From assembly GCA_021647765.1 (NCBI GenBank), contig JAKIUD010000003.1, positions 29,724 through 93,723 on the forward strand: a stretch of DNA of 64,000 nucleotides. Reading direction: 5' to 3'. The first letter of the stretch is position 1. Every line of letters begins with the position of its first letter. Positions 44,501 through 52,255 of the stretch are shown here, piece after piece. This stretch comes from Desulfuromusa sp. Its GTDB lineage: Bacteria; Desulfobacterota; Desulfuromonadia; Desulfuromonadales; Geopsychrobacteraceae. Below the pieces are notes generated by a model. It ran no database searches. It was not told the origin of the DNA and worked only from the letters and a program-made list of their open reading frames with translations. The position numbers and the translations under genes were made by a program.

Positions 44501-44833
44501 ATAGATATCGCTGATGCTCTCAACTTCGTGGCCGGCTAAAGCAATGACCAGATGCTTATATTTATCGTCATTGGTGGATCCAATATGTAGCAGGGTGCCG
44601 CTGACGCGGCGTTCTCCGTAGATGATCCGACGCGCAGAGGTTGGATTTTTTATGGTTTGAGATAGACTGCTACCCAGATCTCCATTTTTCATCGCCTGCT
44701 TGTTGACTGCGTAGGAGACAGCGGACAACATTGCCGATGCTGTAAAAGCCCCCCAGCTGAACCCAATTCCGCCAGCGATAGAAGACCCACTGGCAAATCC
44801 GGCAATGACAGCCGGTATTGCTTGCGGACTCAT
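41519..44833 (-). CDS. Tail tip attachment protein, J-like
   Basis: A 1104-residue tip protein that probably contacts the host receptor. The first 330 residues include a hydrophobic glycine-rich stretch and the J-family section ARRIIYGERRVSGTLLHIG. Middle parts (about 640-800) resemble fibronectin type III domains. A short collagen-like patch (GADGADGIDGINGTDG) lies near residue 810 and a beta-rich receptor-like tail follows. ATG 44833 overlaps the stop of the NlpC-like gene (ATGA). Its size and place after the NlpC-like gene agree with siphovirus tips. Confidence 0.88.
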   Translation of the reverse strand: MSPQAIPAVIAGFASGSSIAGGIGFSWGAFTASAMLSAVSYAVNKQAMKNGDLGSSLSQTIKNPTSARRIIYGERRVSGTLLHIGSTNDDKYKHLVIALAGHEVESISDIYLNDNPLSYYNKFGNKPTADVDWDVSSGLSVIVNGTTYSGTMASIVSALETSGFIASGDAGNYEVKDGVFADSAHLEITVENVDDLLTVTSNNGTVRTNIGHEVPVIVRTHLGSPDQLADVDLVSQLPEWTTAHRLREIAYIYVRLRYEFSAFPSGIPNVTAVVKGKKDIYDPRTTLSSYTNNSALCTADYLASEKYGFGAGYGDEIDIPALIAAANVADEQVALVVGGTENRYTCNGVIDTSVDPKPNIESLLSSMAGTAVYTGGLWTIKAGAYEAPTLTLDESNCRAGITLQTKLSRTKICNGVKGVYTSPENEDQPADFPAITNATYLAEDNNERIWKDIDLPFTTSPGMAQRLAKIILEQTRQGMTLTYPCNLSALPLTAGDTVNINNTRFGWNNKPFRVAEWEFVVDADGKLGIDLTLRETASGIYDWNSGEETTVDLAPNTSLTSPWFVAPITAMTLTESTEVNSDGAIIPGLTVVFDPSASTIEFYRVELYLTRDDTLWTSQDTIAPGCVFKNLLGGKIYRVRVTAYNRFGAHSQSVIKNIGLIGLPGPPAAPSALIATPVSGGIRWNWINNTPEYALLGTEIYTSLTNDRATATLLNLALGNNYSHQYDTATTVFAWLRAIDKTANPSEWYPLSITSGVVATSELPAAGADGADGIDGINGTDGINGSSTYTYYQTVTPSGATINELWFNPSTGSLKRYSGSVWQEVSDRTVATLEAFTEITSGGLRMTNVVTGDFTQMTPGEYEVYRDGILYKAVNRVDAEESWSSGTPVVHSPPFRITPKVTLFAKETPSYLAAYSTSNHTIELVVENNSPAGFTPYNRLILHTGTDATQNFALSFASAAATKTTLNTAIDTVTITLDDVYENAAVYTEVHDGVWAWVSYNYSLNIQIRYRIGTGSWVTSYTGPAYKRGIYGAVFVHSITGINSGANNVTVEITNLGQHTLVSSGGEDNSDPSETVAEFVKMRELAEATQTVPGELGWLAIEAG

Positions 44834-45234
44834 AGATTCCACCCCCGCACAGCTAACGACATGGGCGACCATTGCAGACCAGCTGCAGCCGGAGAGACGA
44901 TCATAACTCCGACACAGATCCCGACGGTCATTCCCTCACCACCGGCAAACAGGCAGACATCGCCGCGTTTAATAAATGGTGGTTCGACCGGCTCGCCAAG
45001 AACAGCAGTGATCGCCTGCTCAATATTGCTGTGGCCGGCTTTTGCCAACGACCGCACGCTGCCGATGACAGAGCTATAGCGGCCCCGGAAATCGGCGGCG
45101 TAGTCAACCCCGGTCAGTGCCTCGACAACATCAGCGGTAAACAAGGCACAGTCATTTTCACCCCATTGGAACGGAGTGCTCCGGCGTTGTTCCAGCAGAT
45201 CATTCAATACTGTCGGCCAGTTTTCACAACGCAT
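44830..45234 (-). CDS. NlpC/P60-like tail assembly protein
   Basis: A 134-residue protein, MRCENWPTVLNDLLEQRRST at the start, with FQWGENDCALFTADVVEALTG, in which the cysteine is the expected nucleophile, and a following KRGDVCLF. It resembles tail-tip peptidase-like proteins (DUF6950 or NlpC type), thought to help penetrate the cell wall. Start codon overlaps the upstream stop (TAATG). Confidence 0.72.
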   Translation of the reverse strand: MRCENWPTVLNDLLEQRRSTPFQWGENDCALFTADVVEALTGVDYAADFRGRYSSVIGSVRSLAKAGHSNIEQAITAVLGEPVEPPFIKRGDVCLFAGGEGMTVGICVGVMIVSPAAAGLQWSPMSLAVRGWNL

Positions 45235-45791
45235 TAAGACGGCTCCCACTCAATCTCTTTATTCTGTAAGCTGGCAACAAACTCCAGCCCCAGATCACCG
45301 GGATAATCAATCTGCTGGTCTTCGTGGGTGTAGCGGCGCTCACGTGATTTGAGCAGATCGATAATGCGACTTTCCACTGAGACTGAAATTGTCGACAGAT
45401 CCCCTGACTCCTCAATTTCCATCACGTCCATCCGCCCGGCAAAGATCTGCTTGGGTGCGTTGATAATTGTTTGACCATCCAAAGCACCCAACCAAACTTT
45501 GACAATGCGCCCCTGGTAGGGTTCGGTCAGGGCTAGGGCGATGTTTTCACTCGGAATTGCGGACAGCTCAAGAATCAACCCCTCTGCTCGCATGGTTTCC
45601 GTTTCTTTAATCGCCGAGATCTTGCCCAGGTCACCAGCACCCAACCAGTCAACGCTGTTCCAGTTCAGAGTCCCGATTCCCGACCACAGGCGTAAATAAT
45701 CGGAGTCGAAAGCCATCTCCACCAGGGCAAAAGGGGCGACGTTCTTTGCGGCAGTTGCCGTCGTCATTTCAGCAGTCAGGTCGCGGCTCAT
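45234..45791 (-). CDS. Phage tail tip protein (hub-like)
   Basis: A 185-residue protein placed between the distal tail protein and the NlpC-like gene, the position of a tail hub component (L-like or DUF2163-like). Visible text such as FALVEMAFDSDYLRLWSGIG and QIFAGRMDVMEIEESGD fits this type of protein. The ATG overlaps the upstream stop. Identification is by position and general character. Confidence 0.62.
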   Translation of the reverse strand: MSRDLTAEMTTATAAKNVAPFALVEMAFDSDYLRLWSGIGTLNWNSVDWLGAGDLGKISAIKETETMRAEGLILELSAIPSENIALALTEPYQGRIVKVWLGALDGQTIINAPKQIFAGRMDVMEIEESGDLSTISVSVESRIIDLLKSRERRYTHEDQQIDYPGDLGLEFVASLQNKEIEWEPS

Positions 45792-46405
45792 ATATCCTCG
45801 ATCACAGAAAAACGGAGGCTGGCTCGTTGGGGTGAGACATATTTAAACGGGCTCTCGCTTTGGTTAAGGCGAAAAATACCAGCCGGATTAGTGAACACAA
45901 TGGTGGCACCATCAGCTGGTGCAGAACGCAGTGGTGGCCAGATGTCCAGTGTGGCGCTGCCGGTGGCGTCAGCATCGGCATCATTTAAAACTTTGTGCAA
46001 GCGGGCGGTGGATCCGCTGCCCAACTGCAGAAAATCCCCGGCCAGAAAAACTCCGGATGAATTTGCGGTCATGCCATTTATGGATAATTCAAGACCGGTT
46101 TGACCCGCCCCATCCACCAGCGGGGATCCGGTCATGGATCCACGCTGCACATTGCCAACAATCGGTGGCATCAGAAAGGTGCCAACGCGGCCCCGCAGCT
46201 TGGCCAAAAAACAGATCCACTGCTCGGCCTTTTCCCGGGGCATCTTGGGTAGCACAATATCAGCCCGCCACATCTGCCGGGGCCAGGAGTAAACCTGCTG
46301 CTGGCCAGTAAAAGGGCTCTCGTTCATAGCCGATGTTGTTACCATGATCAGGTCGATTTCCTGCACCGGCAGATCCGGCCAGGTCAATGGAAAAACAATC
46401 GCCAT
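45788..46405 (-). CDS. Phage distal tail protein
   Basis: A 205-residue protein starting MAIVFPLTWPDLPVQEIDLI, directly after the tape measure gene. It is beta-rich, with a conserved-looking WICFLAKLRGRVGTFLMPP segment typical of tail tip proteins that bind the tube end. Function is inferred from gene order. Confidence 0.62.
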   Translation of the reverse strand: MAIVFPLTWPDLPVQEIDLIMVTTSAMNESPFTGQQQVYSWPRQMWRADIVLPKMPREKAEQWICFLAKLRGRVGTFLMPPIVGNVQRGSMTGSPLVDGAGQTGLELSINGMTANSSGVFLAGDFLQLGSGSTARLHKVLNDADADATGSATLDIWPPLRSAPADGATIVFTNPAGIFRLNQSESPFKYVSPQRASLRFSVIEDI

Positions 46406-46409
46406 AAAA

Positions 46410-48728
46410 TTACCTCAAAGTCCCATCACCGCGAGCCATCAGCTTGCGTACTTTTTGGACGGCCATATCGCTGATCTGTTCGGCCTGAGCCGCAAGCCTG
46501 GGGACCGCTGATTGATCGGCTCCGCGTAGATCAAGATTCATGTTGACGACAGAGGTCATGCCTCCTCCACCATTGTTGCCCCCCAGCGCTGCTGCAATCA
46601 TGTCAAACTTTTTAGTGTGTTCACGGTCGAGAACAGTTTCACCTTTAAGCAAGACTGCCGGGATTTCATCGTTAGCCAACCCACCAAAATGGAAACGAGG
46701 AACAACCTTGCCGCCATTGTGAAGAGCGGGGCCAAACGCAGCTGAAGGCTGAGACCCCATAGCGTAGGTCTTGCCGCCACCAAACCAGCTGGGCAAGCCC
46801 TTTAAAACCGAGGCCAAAGGGCCGGTAATATTTTTCTGCACCACCAGCCGGGCGATGTCGGCCAGGATCGAATTGATCATATCTTTGAAACTGGCCTTGC
46901 CGGTCAGGACGAAATCGACCAGGGTATCTTCCATGGAATCAAAGGCGCTGTGCACCGATCCGGTGATCCGATCGGAAAAGGTTTCGTCGTAGTAATCGGC
47001 GAGTTCGTCCAGGCCGTCCATGAGGGCGGTTTGCCAGGTGTCGCTTGCCTCTTTCATTTCCCACATGCGCTCTGTGGCGGCTTCCAGACCTTTTTCAAAT
47101 GCGCCGGTCATAAATGGGTCGTCGGGGGTGGCTTTACCGGCGGTGATATCGGCAGCGTATTTTTCGCGGTTGTATTCCTGGAGAACCTTCAGAGCTTTTT
47201 GACTGGCGGCAATTTCTTTTTGTGCGCGGAGCAACCATTGGTCATCGCTCGCAGCGACGGTATAGGAGACTTTTGAACTGGCTGAATCCGTGGGGTCATT
47301 CTTGTCCTGTTTTCGTTGCCGATATTCGTATAAATCAAATGGTTTTGCTGCAATGTGCCCTTTTGCATTTTGCAGAGCTGCAACATCTTTCAATAGAGTT
47401 TGATAGTCAAGAATAGCTGTAATGGCTTGCTGTAGTTCTGATTCGTCCTGCTTTGTCCACCAGAAATTTCCGGATTTATCTTGTTTTAGGTCTTTAACCC
47501 GGTTTTGTAATGCGAGCAGGGTGTGGTCTTGCTTTTCCAGATCATCAATAATTTTTTGAGAATCTTCAGGAGAGGCTGTCATCCAGTCAAAGAACCCGAC
47601 ATTTCCTTGCCGGAATTCATTTGCCAAGCGTATGGCATTTGCATATCGAGATGCAGATTCTGCCAGCTTTTCAAATGACCAGGCTGCCGCATCAATAATA
47701 CCGACATCGGCCAAAAGTTCATAATGGGCTTTTAAAATGTCAAGGGTGCCCTTAAGAGTCTCATAGATTGAGGAAAGCAACTTTCCAGCACCTTCAAATT
47801 TTTTACTAATTTCAAGCTCTCCAGTCACCTGGTTGATAGAAATAAATTCGTCGTTTATCTCACCCAAATCATTTTTTATTTTTTCAAATAACGGTTTGCT
47901 TGTTTCAGCACTGATTTGTTTAAAGATATCGACAGCATTACTCCAGACACCCGCCCAAGTTTTCTGTGACTCAATTCCAGCACTTCGATAAGCGGAGAGT
48001 TTATTCATCAAAAAACTGAACAGACCGGCAGCGTCATTTTTAAATTTAGCAATATCTTTATTACGCAGTCCCAATACCGTGGCAATCCGGCTGGTGCGAG
48101 GATTGATAGCGCCGGTCAGCACCGACCGGGTTTCCTCGCCAAGCATATCGAGCGACAAGCCAATTGCCCCAGCAGCCTGAACCATGGCCACAGTAAAATC
48201 TTCAACCTGAGTGCGGTCAAACCCTTTAGCCATGGCAACCGGCAAGGTTTCTTGATAAGCACGAACCAGCTGGTCAAGGGTTGCAATTGTTTGCAGATTG
48301 GCTGCCTGAAGTTTTTTAGTGGCGTTAGTTGCATCATCTTGAGCAACCTTGAGAGCTTTTTGCCCTTCCAGTACTTTTCCGGTGGTTTTGTCGACATATT
48401 CACCACCGGTCATAAAAGCGCTGGCAATACCGAGTTGAGCCGTTTCCAACTTGGAATTAAAATCAAATACCAGCGTATTGAGCATCCGCCCAACCTTGGT
48501 GATTGCCAGTTCCAAAACCAGAAACTTGCCCGCCATCACCGAGATGCTGCGGCCAAAACTTTTGCCGGTTTTGGCTGCTTTTTTGTCCAACTTGTCCAGC
48601 GCACGGGTGCCTTTGGTGCCCATCTTCTCGACCCCATCGGCAGTGCGCTTGACATCTTTCAATAGCCGAGCAAACGCCTGGTCGGTCTGATTATTGGCAG
48701 CAAATATGACTTCAACTGAATTTCCCAT
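46410..48728 (-). CDS. Tail tape measure protein
   Basis: A 772-residue protein setting tail length. It begins with coiled-coil sequence (VEVIFAANNQTDQAFARLLK), has hydrophobic middle helices, and ends with the typical tape measure C-terminal part (SFKDMINSILADIARLVVQK ... GPALHNGG ... DEIPAVLLKGETVLDREH). It is preceded by the chaperone frames. TTAGGAGC precedes ATG. By analogy 772 residues would give a tail of roughly 115 nm, using 0.15 nm per residue. Confidence 0.92.
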   Translation of the reverse strand: MGNSVEVIFAANNQTDQAFARLLKDVKRTADGVEKMGTKGTRALDKLDKKAAKTGKSFGRSISVMAGKFLVLELAITKVGRMLNTLVFDFNSKLETAQLGIASAFMTGGEYVDKTTGKVLEGQKALKVAQDDATNATKKLQAANLQTIATLDQLVRAYQETLPVAMAKGFDRTQVEDFTVAMVQAAGAIGLSLDMLGEETRSVLTGAINPRTSRIATVLGLRNKDIAKFKNDAAGLFSFLMNKLSAYRSAGIESQKTWAGVWSNAVDIFKQISAETSKPLFEKIKNDLGEINDEFISINQVTGELEISKKFEGAGKLLSSIYETLKGTLDILKAHYELLADVGIIDAAAWSFEKLAESASRYANAIRLANEFRQGNVGFFDWMTASPEDSQKIIDDLEKQDHTLLALQNRVKDLKQDKSGNFWWTKQDESELQQAITAILDYQTLLKDVAALQNAKGHIAAKPFDLYEYRQRKQDKNDPTDSASSKVSYTVAASDDQWLLRAQKEIAASQKALKVLQEYNREKYAADITAGKATPDDPFMTGAFEKGLEAATERMWEMKEASDTWQTALMDGLDELADYYDETFSDRITGSVHSAFDSMEDTLVDFVLTGKASFKDMINSILADIARLVVQKNITGPLASVLKGLPSWFGGGKTYAMGSQPSAAFGPALHNGGKVVPRFHFGGLANDEIPAVLLKGETVLDREHTKKFDMIAAALGGNNGGGGMTSVVNMNLDLRGADQSAVPRLAAQAEQISDMAVQKVRKLMARGDGTLR

Positions 48729-48734
48729 AAGCTC

Positions 48735-49405
48735 CTAATTCGGGCAGGTACTACACACTTTAGCCAGCGCATCACCAAACATGGCGCGGCACTCTTGCAG
48801 ATCTTTTCCTTTACAATATTCACCGATCTGCTGATCGGTTTTAGCAGGAGCGGCAGAATCGTTTGATTTCACTCCCATTCCGCGACACAGCGCGATCACT
48901 GATTCACGGAAGATGATTTCGCGGTTTCTGGCTTTTATCCAGACTCCGCAGTCTTCGTATCCGTAGTTCCAGAGGATCTCGTCTCTTCCGGTGAGGTCTC
49001 CTCCGGCAAGGTGGCAGATAAGCTCTTCAATGCTGTCACCACCGTCTCCCCGATCGCTGTCGCCAGAGTTCCCAGCGCGGTCAAATCCGAAGCAATCGGG
49101 GTGAGTGCCAAAAAATCGCTGACCACTGCGGCTGCGGTTGGGGCATCGATATTTTCAGCCAGATAATCTTCCAGAGTCTCAAGATCTTTTTCTTTGAGGC
49201 GTTGCCCTTTTTCACGCAGCACAATTGCTGCAAAGCGGGGAACCTGGTCGCCCAGAACAGAAGTCAGATTACCGGGGGTTCCTGCTGTCCGGATCTCCTC
49301 GAACAACTCGGCAAATACTGCCTTGATCTGTAATGTCTGACCAAAGACCAGACGGCGTTGTTCAAAATTGCGCTCACCAATTACATATTTTTTCACTTTG
49401 CTCAC
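48735..49405 (-). CDS. Tail assembly chaperone, frameshifted long form (G-T-like)
   Basis: The zero frame (48935-49405) gives 156 residues, starting MSKVKKYVIGERNFEQRRLV. The slippery heptamer T TTT TTG at 49115-49109 falls on codons 97-99. A -1 shift there opens a 124-codon extension (through GDSIEELICHLAGGD, EILWNYGYEDCGVW) ending at 48735, seven bases before the tape measure ATG. The extension covers the otherwise unused 200 bases after the zero-frame stop and has no usable start of its own. This is the classic siphovirus G/GT arrangement; the product would be about 223 residues. Confidence 0.75.
48935..49405 (-). CDS. Tail assembly chaperone, short form (G-like)
   Basis: The unshifted 156-residue product. 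It is made of helices (KGQRLKEKDLETLEDYLAEN) and ends in a polar tail (ETSPEETRSSGTTDTKTAES) that looks like the out-of-frame reading of the overlapping -1 ORF. It would coat the tape measure with the long form during tail assembly. Confidence 0.8.
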   Translation of the reverse strand: MSKVKKYVIGERNFEQRRLVFGQTLQIKAVFAELFEEIRTAGTPGNLTSVLGDQVPRFAAIVLREKGQRLKEKDLETLEDYLAENIDAPTAAAVVSDFLALTPIASDLTALGTLATAIGETVVTALKSLSATLPEETSPEETRSSGTTDTKTAESG

Positions 49406-49417
49406 GTTCCCCTCCGA

Positions 49418-50374
49418 TCAGGAAAAGGTCAGGACAAATTCATCATCGCCTGAGTTCATTGCCAGTTGATAATTCACCGTCAACGCCATCTGGCTTTCAC
49501 GCTCGGTTTCCTGGACATTGGTGGTGACCAGGTTAGGTGCGTTGATGCCAATGCGGTTGTACTGAGCCGGGCCAAAGGGGCCGACCACCAATGCACCCTC
49601 AATGCCGTCAATCCACTTGCCGTAGTAATCATGGGTGGCCACTTTGACCATCTCCGGATCAAACTGCCCGCGAGTATCGCCATCAGTAATTTCAAAACCA
49701 CGATAACCGCTGTCTTTTGAGCAATCGGGGATACCGGCCAGGGTGTTGCCCATATCAAAATCAAAGGCGCTGAAGGCAGATTGGTAACCATCAACCGTGA
49801 AGGCGGTTCCCAATAGTTGCGGTGGGCGGATATCATCATAACTGGCAGTCAGTTGAGCCCCATCAACCACATCGACAAAAGCGCCGATGAAACTGAATTC
49901 GGCATATAGCTGGCCGCCGACCGAACCTGAAAACTTGACGTTGCCACGTGCGCCGATCAGCTTTTTGACCACCGCTCCGCCAGCACCATCATCATCCAGA
50001 AAGGCCATAGTCAGAGAGGGTATCCCCGAGCTGGCCCGTTGATAGCTGACATTTTCAGCCCCGCCGGTCACGTCGACAGTTTCCTGTAATCCGCAGGCGC
50101 GTAAATAGGGGGAGAGTCGCGGTACAGTACCAGCGGCATAGGCAGTTCCCCGACCAATCATTTCCGCTTTAAAGGTGAGTTTGGACAGCCGCACACCGGT
50201 CAAATCCGGCAGTTTGGAAAAGGTCGCCAGCAGCACGTCCCGGGGGAGCATCTTAATGTCTGGTGTATAGCTGCCGTTGGTCACCAGGATGCCGGTTTCA
50301 GTGGCAGTCAGGGTTTCGGCAACCCCTTCAGTTCCCTCTATTTTGGCCGCAATGATGCGTCGCTTGGTCTGCAT
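49418..50374 (-). CDS. Major tail tube protein
   Basis: A 318-residue protein directly before the chaperone and tape measure genes. It begins MQTKRRIIAAKIEGTEGVAE and is rich in beta structure (TGVRLSKLTFKAEMIGRG, VKFSGSVGGQLYAEFSF), as in tube proteins of siphoviruses with long tails. Its start overlaps the stop of the 42-residue gene. Confidence 0.82.
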   Translation of the reverse strand: MQTKRRIIAAKIEGTEGVAETLTATETGILVTNGSYTPDIKMLPRDVLLATFSKLPDLTGVRLSKLTFKAEMIGRGTAYAAGTVPRLSPYLRACGLQETVDVTGGAENVSYQRASSGIPSLTMAFLDDDGAGGAVVKKLIGARGNVKFSGSVGGQLYAEFSFIGAFVDVVDGAQLTASYDDIRPPQLLGTAFTVDGYQSAFSAFDFDMGNTLAGIPDCSKDSGYRGFEITDGDTRGQFDPEMVKVATHDYYGKWIDGIEGALVVGPFGPAQYNRIGINAPNLVTTNVQETERESQMALTVNYQLAMNSGDDEFVLTFS

Positions 50375-50502
50375 TATTTGGCTCCTTTCTTCTCCGCCGG
50401 TTTATCTCCGACTACTTTTTGTTTTTTGCCATTGTTGACGGTCAGATTTTTAGTCGTGACCGGACGGGTTTTCTTTGCTTTTGCTTGCTGTTTTTCAGCC
50501 AT
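50374..50502 (-). CDS. Small lysine-rich phage protein
   Basis: A 42-residue ORF with a strong AAAGGAG site, starting MAEKQQAKAKKTRPVTTKNL and about one-third Lys/Arg. Its stop overlaps the tail tube start (TAATG), so it probably has translational coupling. Similar short basic proteins sit before tube genes in related phages; function unknown. Confidence 0.7.
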   Translation of the reverse strand: MAEKQQAKAKKTRPVTTKNLTVNNGKKQKVVGDKPAEKKGAK

Positions 50503-50515
50503 GGTGGATCTCCTT

Positions 50516-50986
50516 TTATGTCGGCACAATTCGTTCGGTCACGGTCAGGTGGATCTCGGCGTAGTGGCAGAGCACATTGCCAAAAACCCGGGGGTCGTTA
50601 TCCACCACCTGAGCCGGTGATTCTTTTGGGTTATCGCCATTGCCATACCACCAGATTGCATTGGCCGGTGGAGTGGGCTGGCGAAAAGCTTCACAGACAT
50701 CATCAATCAGCACTTGCCATTCCTCGTCAGAGGCCACAGCATCCTGAACCCCCAGATGACCGCGCAAAATAAACAGCGAATAGCGAAAGAACGCGCCATC
50801 CTGATGTTCGCGGATAGTTTTACGGCTGATCTCCCAGCCGCGGATTTTGCCGTCGACATCCTGGAAGGCTTTGATGTATTTGCTCCAGTCGAGGATCAAC
50901 CGGGCATAGCCATGCACCTTGCCGCAACCAAGGGTGGTCAAAATAGTTTTGATATGATTACGGATCTCTAAATAATTACTGGCCAT
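50516..50986 (-). CDS. Tail terminator-like protein
   Basis: A 156-residue protein, MASNYLEIRNHIKTILTTLG at its start. Size and place between a gp10-like protein and the tail tube gene are those of a tail terminator or completion protein, which caps the tube. It overlaps the upstream gene by 11 bases. Confidence 0.62.
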   Translation of the reverse strand: MASNYLEIRNHIKTILTTLGCGKVHGYARLILDWSKYIKAFQDVDGKIRGWEISRKTIREHQDGAFFRYSLFILRGHLGVQDAVASDEEWQVLIDDVCEAFRQPTPPANAIWWYGNGDNPKESPAQVVDNDPRVFGNVLCHYAEIHLTVTERIVPT

Positions 50987-51479
50987 TTAAATCCACCGTG
51001 GTCTTGAGTTCATAACGTCGGCTGATCTGTTCAATGCGGGGCAGGTTTTCCAGCAACCCTTTGGCAAACATGGCGGCTCCGGCAGTCCCCTTTTGCCCGA
51101 TCTTGCGCCGGATCAGATATTCAACCCGCTGCGCCTCTTTTCCGGATAATCCCAACTTCACTTCAACCCAGCGCAACAGCACTCCCTGTGGTGGCATTTT
51201 CCCTGGGCGCCGACCCCGTTCCACAAACTCACCATAAGGTTGAGGCGTGCCAATCACCCCACGGACATGCTTGCTACCCCGTCCGGTGATGGTGTGGCCG
51301 ATGCTGTTCAACAACCCGGCTCCCCGTAGGCCGTACACTCCTTGTGGAGTCAGTTCTTTGATTTCGCGCTCCAGCATCTGCACCACCTCTTCGACAAAGG
51401 CATCCAGGTTGTGCTGGACGAGCTCCGGCCCCTTGGCAAACAGTGGGCCGGTGGCTTTGAGGTGGGCGGTGAATTGCAT
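50976..51479 (-). CDS. HK97 gp10-like tail completion protein
   Basis: A 167-residue protein from ATG 51479 (MQFTAHLKATGPLFAKGPEL); AGGGA lies seven bases upstream, so the earlier TTG at 51485 is not used. The segment GAGLLNSIGHTITGRGSKHV and the C-terminal basic part fit the gp10-like neck and tail joining family. Confidence 0.65.
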   Translation of the reverse strand: MQFTAHLKATGPLFAKGPELVQHNLDAFVEEVVQMLEREIKELTPQGVYGLRGAGLLNSIGHTITGRGSKHVRGVIGTPQPYGEFVERGRRPGKMPPQGVLLRWVEVKLGLSGKEAQRVEYLIRRKIGQKGTAGAAMFAKGLLENLPRIEQISRRYELKTTVDLNGQ

Positions 51480-51488
51480 CGTCAATCC

Positions 51489-52130
51489 CTAATGGGTTAT
51501 TCGGGTTCGTTCAGTCGGTTTTGGTGCAGCAACCGTTGACATGGCGGGCTGGGTACTGCCCTCCTTAATCCCGAAATGATCAAAAAAGCGTTGCCGATAT
51601 TGCTTGCCGCGTCTGGCAAATTCATCGCCTTTGCTGCGGTAATTGACCACGTCGGCGGCAATGGTTGAATCACCGCTCTGGGTGAAAATGTTGGCCAGGG
51701 TATCGCAGCAGATTGCTGCGGCCAGACAAGCTAAGGCATCCTGATCAGCGGCAGGGACATCGGCTTCAGCACGCATGATAGTAAAACTGAGACGAACCGA
51801 CTCGCTGGTATCGACACTATCTTTCAACATCCGTAGCTGCAAACCAGAAGGGGCTCGGTAAAGCGTCCAGGCATCGTTACTCAGTTGGCTGGCCGGAATA
51901 TTGTCGACCGGATACTCAACTGTTCTGACTGCCGAAAAATCGGGTACCCATTCGGCAGGCAGTATCAGATCGTGACTGTCGGATCCGGGCAGATCAGCAA
52001 CCTGAATCTTCGGTCGATGCTTGCTATAGTCCGCCAGAGCGGCTTCGACTGCCGGAAGATAATCGTCCAGCAAATTCAGCTTACCGCTGTCGTCTTTGAC
52101 TTTTCCTTCAACCAGATCAACCAGGGCCAT
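51489..52130 (-). CDS. Head-tail connector protein
   Basis: A 213-residue protein starting MALVDLVEGKVKDDSGKLNL, located after the capsid gene. Such helical proteins (Mu gp36 or HK97 gp6-like) adapt the portal to the tail. Family assignment is by position and size; the C-terminal 50 residues are polar and probably disordered. Confidence 0.6.
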   Translation of the reverse strand: MALVDLVEGKVKDDSGKLNLLDDYLPAVEAALADYSKHRPKIQVADLPGSDSHDLILPAEWVPDFSAVRTVEYPVDNIPASQLSNDAWTLYRAPSGLQLRMLKDSVDTSESVRLSFTIMRAEADVPAADQDALACLAAAICCDTLANIFTQSGDSTIAADVVNYRSKGDEFARRGKQYRQRFFDHFGIKEGSTQPAMSTVAAPKPTERTRITH

Positions 52131-52199
52131 AAATCAAATCTCCCTATTTTCTGTTTTCACTGTTCGCCAAAACCTCCACTTATGGTCGAGGGCTTGGAG

Positions 52200-52227
52200 A
52201 ACAGCCGCCGCCGAAGCGGCGACTGTT
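52200..52227 (-). promoter_or_regulatory. Stable stem-loop after the capsid gene
   Basis: On the minus strand CGCCGC-TTCG-GCGGCG, a UUCG tetraloop hairpin, is extended by AACAG/CTGTT. It lies 29 bases beyond the capsid stop and has no T run. It may protect the capsid message or partly stop transcription, giving more capsid than tail protein. Confidence 0.65.
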
Positions 52228-52255
52228 TATTGACATTTTTTCGGCGCTACTTCAA

